64,000 nt of DNA from Theristus sp. LFF4_11 (taxonomy: Eukaryota; Nematoda; Chromadorea; Monhysterida; Xyalidae). Shown here in pieces: positions 1 through 12,300 of this stretch (the first letter of the stretch is position 1; each line of letters begins with the position of its first letter). The translations under genes were made by a program, and so were the position numbers. The notes beneath the pieces were generated by a model that was not told where the DNA came from, did not search any database, and saw nothing but the letters and a program-made list of their open reading frames with translations. The stretch spans positions 124,001 through 188,000 of the forward strand of contig JASANC010001605.1 in assembly GCA_030248135.1 (NCBI GenBank), given 5' to 3'.

Positions 1-258
1 TCCTGCGAACGTTACGATCCGAAAACCAACAAATGGACTCTGATCGGCAGCATGCGCGAGCGGCGTAGTTTCCTCGAGCTTGTTGCTGTCAAGGGGCGCT
101 TGTACGCGATCGGTGGACACAATGGACTGATGGACCTGGGCTCCATTGAGGAGTACTCTCCTTCAGAGGACAACTGGAGAACGTTGCATGTGCAACTGTT
201 GCGCCCGACGAAGGTGCACGCCGCTGTGGCTGTGCCGCGAGCAACGTTGATCAGGTGA
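1..258 (+). CDS. Kelch-repeat protein, C-terminal end (partial at window edge)
   Basis: The open frame runs from base 1 to a TGA at 256-258 and is cut by the window edge, so only the last 85 residues are seen. They form about two kelch blades: CERYDPKTNKW, then GRLYAIGGHNG with the glycine pair that marks a kelch repeat, then IEEYSPSEDNW and the typical closing strand HAAVAVPRATL. Such blades form a beta-propeller. In animals they usually sit at the C-terminus of BTB-BACK-kelch (KLHL) adaptors for Cullin-3 ubiquitin ligases, but the domains that would show this lie outside the window. An AG|GTGACA just before the stop could also act as a splice donor, so another exon cannot be excluded. The kelch assignment is firm; the KLHL family is inference. 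Confidence 0.85.
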   Translation, partial: SCERYDPKTNKWTLIGSMRERRSFLELVAVKGRLYAIGGHNGLMDLGSIEEYSPSEDNWRTLHVQLLRPTKVHAAVAVPRATLIR

Positions 259-2296
259 CACCACTGATCGAGTCATCAAACTTGATACATACAAACATCT
301 GAAGCCGACTCTGACAGCTGCTGTAGCGAATAGTTTTGCTTTACTTTGTTTTGAAAAAAAAAACACCGCTGGATCAAAATTTGAACTTGTAAACTTTTAT
401 CAGGGACCAGCAACTGATGGATACACGGGTGATTGATTTTTTACTTGAACACTGTAAACAATCCATATATGATAGTTAATCATATCAGAGAGCAGTAAAA
501 AGAAAATGTTTAAGTTGTTGTGTACCGTTTCAGCAAATTTTTGTGTTTTTTTGTGGAAAAAACGTGAAACCTTGTGTTACGCTCTCATTTCAACCTTAAA
601 ATTTTGTTTTACGGTGTTGATTATTGACGTATATACAGACACAAAACCTGTCACAATTCAAATGCATCTATGTTGAAACCTGTTTATTTGTAAACGTTTT
701 AAAGCAATGAAAGCCGTTAAGTGTACATTGTACTGTCACAACATTTCAATTTCGAATCCAAACCTCAAACCTCAACAACAACGCATACAAGTGTTGCAGG
801 AGTGCACTGCACTTAGTGCTGGGTGACCAAAAACTATGTCCCAAATTCTCAATGTTGTCTCAAGTTGAATGTTGTGTGGAAATGCCGCACAGTTGAAAAG
901 CCGAACGCGCTGTTTTGCGCCGGAACGTAGTCCGAATATGAATTAAAATAATTTATTTCATAAAAAAATTCAGTTTTGTTTCGTGCAAAAATCTGCGGTC
1001 AGATTACATTCAGTTTTGATTTCAAATTGCCGCGCACCCGTGAAACATTTCTCCTATCCGTGTGTGCAAATGCAGACGCAAAATTTTTTTTGCATTCGCA
1101 CTGCATCTTGCACTGCATTTTGCACTGCATCGCAAAATTTTTGAATGCAATGAAGGATGCAAAAAAAATCTGCATATTATGACACGTTCAATTAGAAAAA
1201 TAATATCAGTGAACCTAAAAACACTCAGATTGCATGGAGATGTAATCCAAACCCAGTTCTCGAAAGTTCCGCGTTTGTTTTTTATTTTAGTTCAGCAATG
1301 TTTTCACCACAGTCAGATAGCGACACGGTTTTGATTCACCCTGTATACTGTGGAACACCGTTGCAACACGGTATGCAATGCACGTCGAGTTTTGAAAAAA
1401 AGAAGCTGAAACACCCTAACGTCGAGTCATTGTCTGCCACTGAACATCCGTGAGATAAAACCGGTTGTGTCAATGTGCATACTAAGAGAGCGCTCTTTTT
1501 TCACCCTTTTCATTTCACATGAAGAGGCTACATAGGTAGCTGCTGTGTTTCACAACACTCATAGAAGTTTCTTGAAGTATTTTTGTCACGGTTGAAAAAT
1601 GATGCAAAATCAGCAAGAGCTCAAACCCAGACACAGCCAAATTTAGATGGTTCGATTCTTCAGTTTACTGACGTTTGGATTAGGCTTTCAAAACAGAAGC
1701 ACTGTGAAGACGTCTTGAAACATGGGACATTTGTTTGTTTAAATTAAAAAGCAGTCGTATATTTTAGCAAGCCATTTTTATACTCATGCGCTTTCGATTT
1801 TTTTTTTATTCCAGAATCCCGTTGTGGTTTTAGGTGCTGTCTTTGAAATTTGATAGCGCCATTGCAAACAACAACATGCGACGCACACATTTCAAAATTA
1901 CAGTTTAAACAAACAAATTCACCGCGTCACGAAAGCCGCATGTTTTCTGCAATTCGTTTTCTTCCCAATCTATTTTTGTTCGCTTATTTTTTGTGTGCTG
2001 CTAAAAAGCCAGCTTCATTTTTTGACCACAGTTTTACGTTCGATGAATTGTATTTCATGATAAAAAAGTTTCCGCTTTCTGCCGTTATTACGGTTGCAAA
2101 GCCGTTGCTGAGCAACCTGGTTCAGAACACTGCACGGAATTATTGAAGAAACATGCACTGGCTCATTTCAATGCTGTTTGAACAATTTTTTATTTATTCT
2201 CGCATTTCGTGCTTTTAGGTGAAGTGGCAGCATTTTGAGACAACGTTTTGGGAGCATTTCTACAGTTTGGAACAAAGCGTCAGAAAATTGACTGAA
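259..2296. other. Intergenic stretch, AT-rich
   Basis: No coding exon that I can support. A short low-complexity patch near 1089-1150 repeats TGCA/CTGCAT words. A TTTTAG at 2213-2218 could be a splice acceptor (cis or trans) for the Ly6-like gene that starts at 2297. Confidence 0.5.
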
Positions 2297-2446
2297 ATGA
2301 AGCTGATACTGTTCGGCGTGTTCATTGCGTGTGTGAGCACGGTGCAAGCACTGAAGTGCTACACGTGTGCGGACTGCCCCACTGCGAGCAACCTGCTCAG
2401 CTGCGACAGCATCGCAGGCATCACCGGCTCGGACGCTTGCAGCAAA
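2297..2446 (+). CDS. Ly6/uPAR-like secreted protein, first coding exon only
   Basis: The ATG at 2297 opens a hydrophobic signal peptide of about 19 residues (MKLILFGVFIACVSTVQA) with a good cleavage site before LKCYTC. The start LxCYxC followed by spaced cysteines (CYTCADCP, LLSCDS, DACSK) is the N-terminal signature of Ly6/uPAR three-finger proteins, which are secreted or GPI-anchored. The exon ends at AGCAAA|GTAAGC, a strong donor. An in-frame read-through continues to 2575 but loses the Ly6 pattern, so I do not count it. The closing part of the fold (CC....D.CN) and a C-terminal hydrophobic tail should lie in later exons. None is visible before the composite repeat begins near 2865, so the gene is either interrupted or split by a long intron. 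The upstream ATG-less extension to 2219 would bury the signal peptide, so I prefer 2297. Confidence 0.6.
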
Positions 2447-2864
2447 GTAAGCCAGCTGCACATGCTCGTCGTGCGAACTGAGCGGAACGTGCACGTGCGA
2501 ACGCACAAGCGCTTTTGGTGTAGTGCCGAACATGACCGGCATGACTTCCCCTTCGCCCAAATTTGCGCCTTGTAGGGAGCGGTGGGGGTCCCGTGACACT
2601 CAAGTCCATAAACCGGCATCCCCCCTCCACTTGGGTACCCCCACCCCGCCCCTTTTCGAGAAACAACGAAAAACTCACAGGTAGAAAGAACAACATGTGG
2701 TTTCTAAAAAAAGCACAAAAATAAGGCAAACACTTGGACGCTTGGCGTGCGATGCTTTTCTGGCCAAATTGGGTAAAAAAAACTTGAACAGATGACGCAT
2801 CTTCGTTTTATTGCCATGTGTGGGGGTGTTTGTTGGGTGTTTTTTTTTTGGTTTTTTTTTTTTT
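2447..2864. other. Gap between Ly6-like exon and composite repeat
   Basis: Holds a C-rich patch at 2618-2655 (runs of C4-C6) and T-rich runs near 2840-2866 that abut the composite repeat. I find no exon that continues the Ly6 fold. Confidence 0.4.
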
Positions 2865-3094
2865 TTATGCGGGAGACGCATATAAAAGAAGGAATATGGC
2901 TTTGTGTAAGCAGTGAGAGACTTGGCTCGACAACTCTTTTCAAGTCTCTGATGTGGTACACACGGATACAAGTACATAAAAGCTATATTTTTGCGCCGCG
3001 TTTGTTTTACTGAAAAGTGTAAAACAGTTTTAAAATTATTTTTTAACTGTCCTTTTCAGTTTAGTCCGAAATCACATCATGTGCGAAATTCTGT

Positions 3095-3290
3095 TGTTGT
3101 TGTTGTTGTTGTGATTTTTAGGCGATGTTTTTAGCCAGGGCTAACCCAGAGAAGCGTACAGAACACCATTGAGTAGGGCGCCCATCGAGTTTTCTCTGTC
3201 ATTAAGTGCCTATACACCCCTCGGCGGGGTTCGATCCCCCGAGCGCACAGACTGTAGTCTAACACACTACCACCAGGCCACGAGGGTGGC
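3095..3290 (-). mobile_element. tRNA-derived SINE with 9-bp target duplication
   Basis: On the minus strand the element begins GCCACCCTCGTGGCC and carries an A-box-like TGGCCTGGTGGTAG and a B box GATCGAACC inside a perfect 5-bp T-stem (CGGGG/CCCCG). The outer CCCTCG/CGAGGG pairing copies a tRNA acceptor stem, but the anticodon arm does not pair well, so this is not a working tRNA. It ends in a (CAA)n tail and is flanked by direct copies of AAATTCTGT (3086-3094 and 3291-3299). Copy 2 of the host repeat lacks this insert and shows the uninterrupted site near 57990. RNA polymerase III promoter, simple tail and TSD together identify a SINE. Confidence 0.85.
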
Positions 3291-3949
3291 AAATTCTGTG
3301 CAGAACTTCTGTAAATCAAGAATCTGTAAATTCTGTGCAAAAACAGAAAAATCAGAGACTGCAAAACATTGTTTCATGTGGTTTTATTGTTGCTAACGTA
3401 CGCATCCCTGTGTACACACCAGCATCAGTGACAAAAAGGTGTTGTCTTCCGTTGATTTTCAGCCTTTTTACCAAACTCTAGTGGCAGGAAAAACTGTCTG
3501 TCCCGTGAGTCGTTGCCTTTGCCACAGAAGGAGACCTTGCGTTCCCTAATGCCTCTGCGATACACTTTGTCCTGGGCAAACCAGTATCAGCGATCTGAAG
3601 TCTGATCGTTATTTTAGTGGTTTTAGTGGTCGCTAAATGCCCGAAATACCGCAAATGTTGAAGTTTTAATTGTCTACAAAGTACATGTGCAACCGAAATA
3701 GTGAATAAACGGCGCAAAAATATGGCTCTTATGTACTTGTATCCGTGTGTACCACATCAGAGACTTGAAAAGAGTTGTCGAGCCAAGTCTCTCACTGCTT
3801 ACACAAAGCCATATTCCTTCTTTTATATGCGTCTCCCGCATTTTTAGATAATATTCTGACTTTTAAATAAGTCCCGAAGGTCGAACCAAATTCACATCTC
3901 GTTGGTCACACATTCTTCTAAACCCCGGGTACCTCAGGGTTTTCATTTT

Positions 3950-5110
3950 TTGCTTTTTGGGCCGATTTCGCTTATGCTAATTCTACGGCCGATTCGACCG
4001 ACATCGTCACGATTCAGTATCTAGAATTGCTCACATAAGAAAACTGACCCAAAAGCCGTGATCGGCGCAATGAATTACCATGGACAACACAGTTTTTTGC
4101 ATTTGGACCGATTTTGCTAATTTCCACTGCGGTTCGCCCGAAATCTCACGATTCAGTATCTAGAGTTGCTCACATAAAAAACTAACCCAAAATCCGTGAT
4201 CAGCGCATTGAATTACCCTGGGTAACACCTTTTTCTTGTTTTTCGTTTCTGGACCGATTTCGCCAATTTCCACGGCCGATTCGCCCGAAATCGTCACGAT
4301 TCAGCATCAAGAGTTGCTCACATAATAAAACTAACCCAAAACCCGTAATCAGCGCATTAAATTACCCTGGGAAACACCCTTTTCTTGTTTTTCGTTTCTG
4401 GACCGATTTCGCCAACTTCCACGGCCGATTCGCCCGAAATCGTCACGATTCAGTATCTAGAGTTGCTCACATAAAAAACTAACCCAAAATCCGGGATCAG
4501 CGCATTGAATTACCCTGGAAAACAACCTTTTCTTGTTTTTCGTTCCTGGACCGATTTCGCCAACTTCCACGGCCGATTCGCCCGAAATCGTCACGATTCA
4601 ACATCTAGAGTTGCTCACGTAAGAAAACTAACCCAAAATTCGTGATCAGCGCATTGAATTACCCTGGAAAACACCCTTTTCTTGTTTTTCGTTCCTGGAC
4701 CGATTTCGCCAATTTCCACGGCCGATTCGCCCGAAATCGTCACGATTCAACATCTAGAGTTGCTCACATAAGAAAACTAACCCAAAATTCGTGATCAGCG
4801 GATTGAATTACCCTGGAAAACACCTTTTTCTTGTTTTTCGTTCCTGGACCGATTTCGCCAACTTCCACGGCCGATTCGCCCGAAATCGTCACGATTTAGC
4901 ATCTAGAGTTGCTCACGTAAAAAAACTAACCCAAAATTCGTGATCAGCGCATTGAATTACCCTGGAAAACACCCTTTTCTTGTTTTTCGTTCTTGGACCG
5001 ATTTCGCCGATTTCCACGGCCGATTCGCCCGAAATCGTCACGATTCAGCATCTAGAGTTGCTCACGTAAGAAAACTAACCCAAAATCCGTGATCAGCGCA
5101 TTGAATTCCT
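3950..5110 (+). repeat. Tandem array of about 149-bp units (8 units)
   Basis: The landmark CACGATT followed by AGTTGCTCAC recurs at about 4009, 4147, 4295, 4444, 4592, 4741, 4890 and 5039. Spacing is 148-149 bp after the first, shorter unit. Each unit contains CGGCCGATTCGCCCGAAATC and a TTTCTTGTTTTTCGT stretch. Units differ by only a few bases, so the array was homogenised recently. The same unit forms an 11-unit array near 58860-60470. Confidence 0.9.
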
Positions 5111-5800
5111 ACGGACTAAACATTTCTCCTATTTTTCGTAGCTCAGACAAAATTTGTAAGAGTGAAAAATTGATACCCAGTCAAAATGCTACCAACTTTA
5201 AAAAATGCACAATTTTGACCCAAAAAAATGCCCGGGCAAAAAAATAAACTAAATTTTCAGAATCTACGGATGAAATTACCCTAGGAAACATTTTTGTTCA
5301 ACCGTGAAAGTGTCCCAGCTAAAAATTGAAAGGGCGAACACTTAAAACCAGGTAAAAACCCTTCGATTTTTGAAAAATGCCCATTTTTACCCAAAAAGTG
5401 GGTCGGGGCAAAAAATTAACCCAATTTTCAAAATCTCCAGGTGAAATTACCCCAGGAAACATTTTTGTTTGACTGTGAAAGTGTCGCAGGTAAAAATTGA
5501 AAGGGCGAACACATATGATTACATACCAGAAAAAAAAATAGAAACAAAAATAAGTAACACTGTTTTCAGAATAGGTTTTTCGTGTCTACAGCGTATGAAA
5601 AGTTGTCCGATAAAAATTTTTTCGCGGCTCCAAGCACAACTTTGGGTGTTCGTTTCGTGTGCACAGGAGCAGGTTTATAGCTTATAGTATGCTCGCTGGA
5701 GGCAGCGAGCAAATTTGAAAAAAGCGCGCGAGGGAATATTCAGCCATATAATGCGTGATGCGCTCTCCGCTCGCTGCGCTCGCTCGCGCATCCGCATGAT

Positions 5801-6365
5801 GGTCAAAATCAGGTTGGCACAAATCAGTTTTGGACAAGTGTAGGAAGCAGCCACTGACGCGAAGCAATCGTACGGTACAAACGCGTTCATTATGACGACA
5901 TACGCAATTAACCACACACTTTTGGAACTCAGTAACAAAACATGAGAATAAAGTAGAGAAAAACTCATTATCAGAAAACAAGATGAACAATTCACCAAGC
6001 AAACAAACAAAAAACAAAGTGGTTGGACCAAGCAAAAAAAGGTTTAAAAATAACAGACCCAAGTTCGAAATTAAAAAAAAAAGATAGGCACACGACGTTG
6101 CAAATTGGAGACGTGAAATGCGTAAAGACGAACGCGACATAAAAAGAGAAAAAAAGAAAATGGGACTGGTGAACAGCGAAGACCAAAACAAAACAGAACA
6201 AAACGCAGCGCATGCGAAAACGAGCATGTCAGCAGTTGCGCGTGCGCAGCGTTGGCGTGGCTGCAGTGGCCGACGGGGCAACACGACTTTTGGTCGACGC
6301 ACACGACTCTTGACTGCGTGTCTGAAGTGTTTCATGTTTGTTTTTGGTAAATCATAACAAAAAAA
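5801..6365. other. Gap between composite repeat and 3' end of kinesin-5
   Basis: AT-rich, with purine runs around 5930-6180 on the plus strand and a more GC-rich, CpG-containing part near 6205-6310. It should hold the 3' UTR of the minus-strand kinesin-5 gene. I see no clear AATAAA on the minus strand and no protein-coding exon. Confidence 0.4.
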
Positions 6366-9300
6366 TCACAACATCGAAGCGTTCTGACGGTCTGGGCGCC
6401 GTGATAGGCCGTCAGCTCTGAGTGGCGCCTTCGCCGTGTCAGCTGAGCCGAGAGCAAGGCAGACGTGCAGAGGCAGAGGCAGACAGACTTGCGAGGCAGC
6501 AGCGGACGACGACAGCACGGACGAGTGCGGCGTGTTTTCGTCGTGCGCCTCAGCGGAGTGGTCGTGCACCGGTCGCTCCATGTGCGCCTTCATCGACGCC
6601 GGACTGAAGAGCACGCTCGACTCGCGCCCGCTCGTGCTCAGCGTGCAGTCGAACGCCTGCAATGGAAACACGAACATGCTCACTGCACTGCTGGCTGCTA
6701 CTGCGACAGACGGCTGTTCGCTGCTGAGTCGCTGGTTCGCTGCGTCGCTGACATGCGAGACGTTGCTCGCCTGTGCGCTCGTTGCAACACGATGCAGCAA
6801 ATCAGCTTGCGCGTTCAAAGCACACACACACTATGTATGAATGCGCCAGTCGGATGGATATTCTGTGCCGAGCACACCAACCTGCCAATGATGGCAACCC
6901 ACAGACGCACCATAAAACTCCCTTCCAACCAACCCCCAAATCGTCCTGTCCCTGCGCTCCGTCGTACTGCGCGTCGACTGCCTCGATCTCAGCCAAGTAT
7001 TCTTCGCGGTCAATTACATCGAAAATTTGTGCTCGCGAACGCTGCGCTCGTCTCGGTGGACTGTTGCCTGAGACGAATGAATAAAAAATGTGTAACTGGC
7101 GCTGGTAATGAGATGATTGGTTGCTGCTTCCACGGTGCAACAAACTGTCAATTGATGCTGCATTCTCAGTGGCCTCAAAATATTGTCCAAACAATCACCG
7201 TCGCCGAACGAACCAGTTGGCTCGTATTTCTTGATGACTCTCTCGAGCGCTCGTATTTTGTCGGTCATTTGCTGGATGTCGCTTTGCAGGTCGCTCGCCC
7301 ACGCCGTGAATCGTTTGAGCTGCGAAAACAAACTCACATGAGAAATGCGTTCACTGAGCACGTCACGTCGCTATCAAATCGCCGTTCACGATCACTGCGT
7401 CAACTCAATGGCATGCAAGTTTTTTGTTTTTAAAAAAATCACCTATTTGGCTGTAAACTGAAATGTTCACCAAAGTATGCACTGCCACTGCATCAAATCC
7501 AACGTTCTAAGTTGCCCCGCCAAGCGCCACCGGTTGCACACGTACCCTGTGCTCGCTGGTGTGACGCAGCTGTTCGCAGTGCACGGTGTGCGTCTGCTGC
7601 CATGCATCGATGCCGCCCCCAATGGCAGCGCACACAGCCTCCGTCACCCGCTGACGCAGCGCCTCTCCGGCCGTTCGTGCGTCGGCGAGCGCACGCTCAA
7701 GACGCTCGTGCAAGTCGCTGCACTGACGCCAGCCAGAAGACTCGTGCCAGCACAGCGTCTGCGGCAGTTTGGTTCGGTTGAAAAGAGAGACACTCAGCAG
7801 CAGCTAGCAGATTGACCTCTGAATCCAATAGCGGTGGCAATACGCCGATATGGCAAATCAGCGCTGTACGATTTGCAGCCAATAATAGAAGAAACGAGCA
7901 AAACGGTTGTAAACGAGCCCCAAAGCACCGTTACCTCTGCAATATGATCGAGCGACGATTGCGACTCGCTTGCAACCTCAGCGACCGAGTCGCACAGCTG
8001 TGCGGTCAACTGTTGCATTCGTTGCAGTGCATTCTCACGCACGCCGTTGTAGTCGCCAGTGGCAGCACTCACGTTCGCATTCAGCCAATCAGCGTGCGTC
8101 GTGCGTGCCTCGCCAATCAGTGTGCCGATCGAGTGCACGTGCGTCCGGTGCGCCTCAGACAGACGCGACAACAGTGATTGGTTCTGTGAAACAAATCAAG
8201 CAAGTGGCATGGAGAAATGATTGTGTGTGAGCAATTAACTGATAAATTGCAAGCAACAAGCTGATTGGTTAGATTGTTGTCCGTTCACACCCTCGTAGAC
8301 TGTCTCAATCAGCTTGTGTTGGTTCACCTCGCTGTGCAACACGCGCATTCGTTGTTCGTGTTCATGAACGCGATGCTCGTGTGCTCGTATCAGTGCCTCG
8401 TGCTCTCTCATGTACGCTTCATGCGCCGCAAGCTCAGAGGACAGTTTGGTGGCCTAGCACAGAAAGCAGCGGTTGTTGCTCTTGTGCATTGAAAGAAATG
8501 TGTGACAAATGGGAAGTGGAAATTTTGAAGAGATAAAACTATCAAAATACAAAAACAAAAATAACGTTACATTGTCCCCGAGCAGCGTCATGACGTCCGC
8601 CTGCTGGTGATCGTGTGAGTCAACCGCTGATGTTAGACGAGCGTTGTGCTCCGCCTCAACCGACTGACGCTCTTGCAGCGAGCTCAGTCGATTTTGGTGC
8701 TGCAAAACATAATGACACATTATTTCAACATATTTTCCACACATCGATTGCAATCACCAATGTTGGACTGCACCACGTACGTAAACTTCCCTGATCTACA
8801 AAATCCAACAACAACGAACGTGTTTCGCAAGCGTCTGTTCAATGTTGTCAACCAGCTCCTTCTGTTGATCGAGACGCTGCAGCAGACCAGCGAGACGTTC
8901 GTTGATTGAGCTCGAACACTCGGAAATCGATTGACATTGCTGCTCCTAAATGTAAAACAGCACATTTCTCAAACCCCCTCTGAACAGGAAAACAATCAAG
9001 TTTTCACAAACACAGCGCCAAAACGGTCTTTGAAAATCAGTGAACTGATGCCATATCGCAAGCCTCCCCATTCACCCAAAGAATGTGTGTTGGTGAGCTA
9101 ATTAAGCTGACATCAACGTTGACAATTCCTGAAAACCCCCATTTACTTTGGTGTTTGTCCAAAGCTGCTGCATGTTGTGCACGTGTTCCACCTGCTCTGT
9201 GTGCTTCTGGTCTGCTGTGCTCTGAGCATTTGCAAGCATACTGCAAACGTCGTTGATCGTCGAATCGACCGTTTGTCTCAGTTGGCCGTGTGTCTTGGTG

Positions 9301-12300
9301 CATGCAGATTCGTACGTATCTGAAGAAACGCAGTCACCGGCAAAACAGTATAGACAACAGAAAACACTGATCTCATGACGCAACACCATTTTTCCGAGCC
9401 ATCAACTGTCGAAAGTCAGTCAATTCAAACAGAACACTCAACAACAAACGAACCAATTAGGTGAGTGTCAGTTTTGGCAGTTTCGTCACAATCGGCGGCC
9501 AAATGCTGCAGTTTGTTGGCGCACCGTTGCAGCACTGTGCTTGCCGCACTGCCGAACTCTGCGACGTGCGCCGTGTGTCCGTGTACGAGCGCACACAGAC
9601 GCTCGCTCTTGACATGGACGCTCGTCAAATCAGCAGCCATCGACTCGTTGACACTCGACAACTGGAAACGCACACATCCTACTTTGCAATAAGAACCCTG
9701 CTTGAGACCGGCTTTCAGGCTAAACTGGTGCGAGGATAAGAAACACGCGTCATGGACAGACACTGCTTGTTTCTCAAATGGGTGCGCAACTTGAAATCAG
9801 GTCTGAAACGCGGTTCACAAATAATTCGGTGACTATCACGACGATAAAAACTTTGCTTTTTTGCAGTGCGACTGCGACCGACCTGGTGCGCCTGGCCGTG
9901 CAGCGCTCGCTGCGCCTTGTCCAGCTCACGGCACACCGCTCGCTCGCGCGCCAACTGCTGGCGCAACTCGCACAAAAGCTGCAAGCAAACGGCCAATATT
10001 TGAATGGAATAATGACTCACTGAAAAATGCAAACGAGCTTGGTTTGTATAAAATCCATGCATCGCGTCACCACCAACCAACCAATTAGCTAGTTGAATAT
10101 GCAATGGAGTTTGAGTGTAAATGACAAACACAAAAAGAATCCATTATTATCAATTTCAGAGGTTCCGCAGCTCAATGCGTTTGGAGACATGATAGGAAAG
10201 CTACTTTCATTTTTAGGTGGCCCAGTCGTATTTTGGCGACTCGCGATCGGGTCATTTCACAAATTTGAACTGTCACGTCATCCATGACACTGTTTACCTA
10301 TCAATGCGCGCATTGACTCGCAGAGCGACATTGAAAGATGATGGTGAAACAAAACCGGTGACGCTCACTTCACGTTTGTTGTCCAATTTTTCCTTTGTTC
10401 TCTGCAGCCGCTGCCATGTGCGCTCGTACTGCGTGTCAAGAAACTGCAGGTCTTCCAGTTTCTGCAATCGGTTTACACAATAAAACCAAAGAAACAAGCC
10501 TGACTGATCAAGGAATGCCCTTGACAAAAACCATCTTCAAACACACAGTCAATATTGATCAAAATAAAATCGAATCTGCATGCGAACCCGACAGAGCTGC
10601 GTCTGCATGCAGCACATCTCAGCAGTGAGTTCGTCGATCTTGGCGTTGCCAGCGCGCAGCTCTTCCATCATTTCACTGCAAAATTTGAAACAAAATAAAA
10701 TGAAATAGTGCTGCTGCTGAAAAACTGCAGAACAAAGACACACGGACTCGTAGTTCTCGCGCGCCAGTATCACTCCGTTCTTTTCGCGCGTCGCCACAAG
10801 ATCACGGCGGAGACGTTCGATCTCTTTGGTGTAGTCCTGGAAAAAACAAACTGATTTTTATGGGCTGGGGATAACGAATAATCTTTTATGTCTCATATGA
10901 TCAACTCCCAATCCCAGCCCACAGCTGTTGCTGTTGTTCAGTACCGCAGACGTGTCGTGCCGTATGTACGGCAACGGTTTCATAATTGAAATCGATTCGA
11001 AACAAAATCCAAAGCGATCAAAACCTTCAGTATGGTCTGCCGCGAGATTTGCGAGTTTGCTTCTGGGTGATTTCTGATTTGTTTCGCACGGAGAGCGTAC
11101 TCGAGTGTCGATATGGACTCCTCGAGGTTGACGAACGCAGGCGAGAGCGTCGCGATGATGGTCGTGATCGTGCGGCCCCCGAGCGAGTCTTGCAGGATGC
11201 GCGTCAGTTTGGATTCTCTGCAATGCGTGTAACAGTCTGATGCTTACATCATATGCAATTGATTTGCTAGTGGTGATCACGTGATGCATGCATTCTGTTC
11301 CGGCATTGGTGTGGAATACAAGAAGTTCGCTGTTTGCGGTTTCGCCAGGTAGACGCATACCGCGGTGTCCCCTGGCTCGTCAGTGCGACGGACACCGCAG
11401 AACTACCGAAGCTGTTTTAGTCTGTCTGTCTGTAGTTTAGAGGCAGTCTGTCCTGATGCATGCATCACCACGTCGTCACCAACCCATCAGCTAATTGCAT
11501 GATCAATAATGGACAATGAATGGCAACTTTTTTTGCAATATTACTGAATCAACAAACTTTAACCAATCGACAGGGTCACTTGAAATGTGCAAAAGCTTGA
11601 TCCGTTTGCCCATGCTCCCACCTGTATGGAATGTGCCGTGCGTTCTCTGTGAGTGCCGTGATGACACGCCCAAGCGTCAGCAGCGATTGATTGATGCTGC
11701 CTGCAAAAGAGCACAAATTACCAGTACAGCAGGCTTGTTTAGACTTGTCACTTTTTCGCAGAACACAGAGCTCGCAAAAAAAGAAGACCGGAGTTGAAGC
11801 CGATACATGCGTTCTTCTCGCTGTAATTTGCACGCTCTGTGTTCAGCAAAAAAAGTGACAGATTTAAACAAGCATACTTTACACCACGTTCGAAAGCCGA
11901 AATGCATCCATTTGAAATAAAATGCGATCACATGGCAATGTCACGCACCGGCTTCCTTGGCACGTTTCTCGACAGCACCGGAGCGTCCAATGTTCTCCGA
12001 GCCGGCCAAATCAACGAGATACAGCTTGCCGTGCTTGAACAGCTCTGCACCATCGAGCACCTCGCGCACCGTCACCGACACCGTGAACACGGAGTGCGAA
12101 CGGCTGCACAGGCAAGTGAGAATGTGAAACGCAAAGACAATGAAAACATGCGCTCAGCTGGCCACAACAACATTGTCGAGCGAGACAACGACCAAGCAAA
12201 GGCGTCACTTCAAAAAACTTGAATAACTTGATGCCTCCAACCAGAAGTCCAGATTGATACGGACAATCAGCGTGGCAATATTAGAATGCGAATGCAACCA

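Larger units (their letters stand above)
2865..5800 (+). mobile_element. Composite satellite-bearing repeat, copy 1
   Basis: The unit has three parts that recur in the same order at 57750-61172. First comes an inverted-repeat head: a left arm near 2868-3003 (GCGGGAGACGCATATAAAAG...) and its reverse complement at about 3713-3842, with a spacer of about 700 bp. Next is a tandem array of about 149-bp units (about 3950-5110). Last is a tail (5110-5800) that ends in a GC-rich palindromic patch (ATGCGTGATGCGC...GCGCATCCGCAT, about 5750-5798). No long ORF is present, so it is non-autonomous. A subterminal inverted repeat, a tandem core of about 150 bp and a 3' hairpin recall non-autonomous Helentron/Helitron-like elements (HINEs), but I see no clear terminal signature, so the class is inference. 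A tRNA-derived SINE has inserted into the spacer of this copy. Confidence 0.75.

Noticed and set aside
2447..2575. Read-through of the Ly6 exon as one single-exon protein
   Set aside because: After the strong GTAAGC donor the frame loses the cysteine pattern and ends without the CC/CN close.
2792..3013. Open frame inside the left arm of the composite repeat
   Set aside because: It spans poly-T and the inverted-repeat arm, has no counterpart in copy 2, and encodes low-complexity sequence.
3222..3290. Possible functional tRNA gene on the minus strand
   Set aside because: T-arm and acceptor pairing are tRNA-like but the anticodon arm does not pair, and the (CAA)n tail plus TSD mark it as a SINE.
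6071..6335. Hydrophobic Phe-rich minus-strand frames suggesting a membrane protein
   Set aside because: They arise from A/T runs read as Phe/Lys; many frames are similar and no start or splice context fits.
6465..7433. Plus-strand 322-codon open frame
   Set aside because: It runs antisense across kinesin-5 exons and introns, has Arg/Cys/His-biased shadow composition, no domain, and the minus strand gives an in-frame conserved protein.
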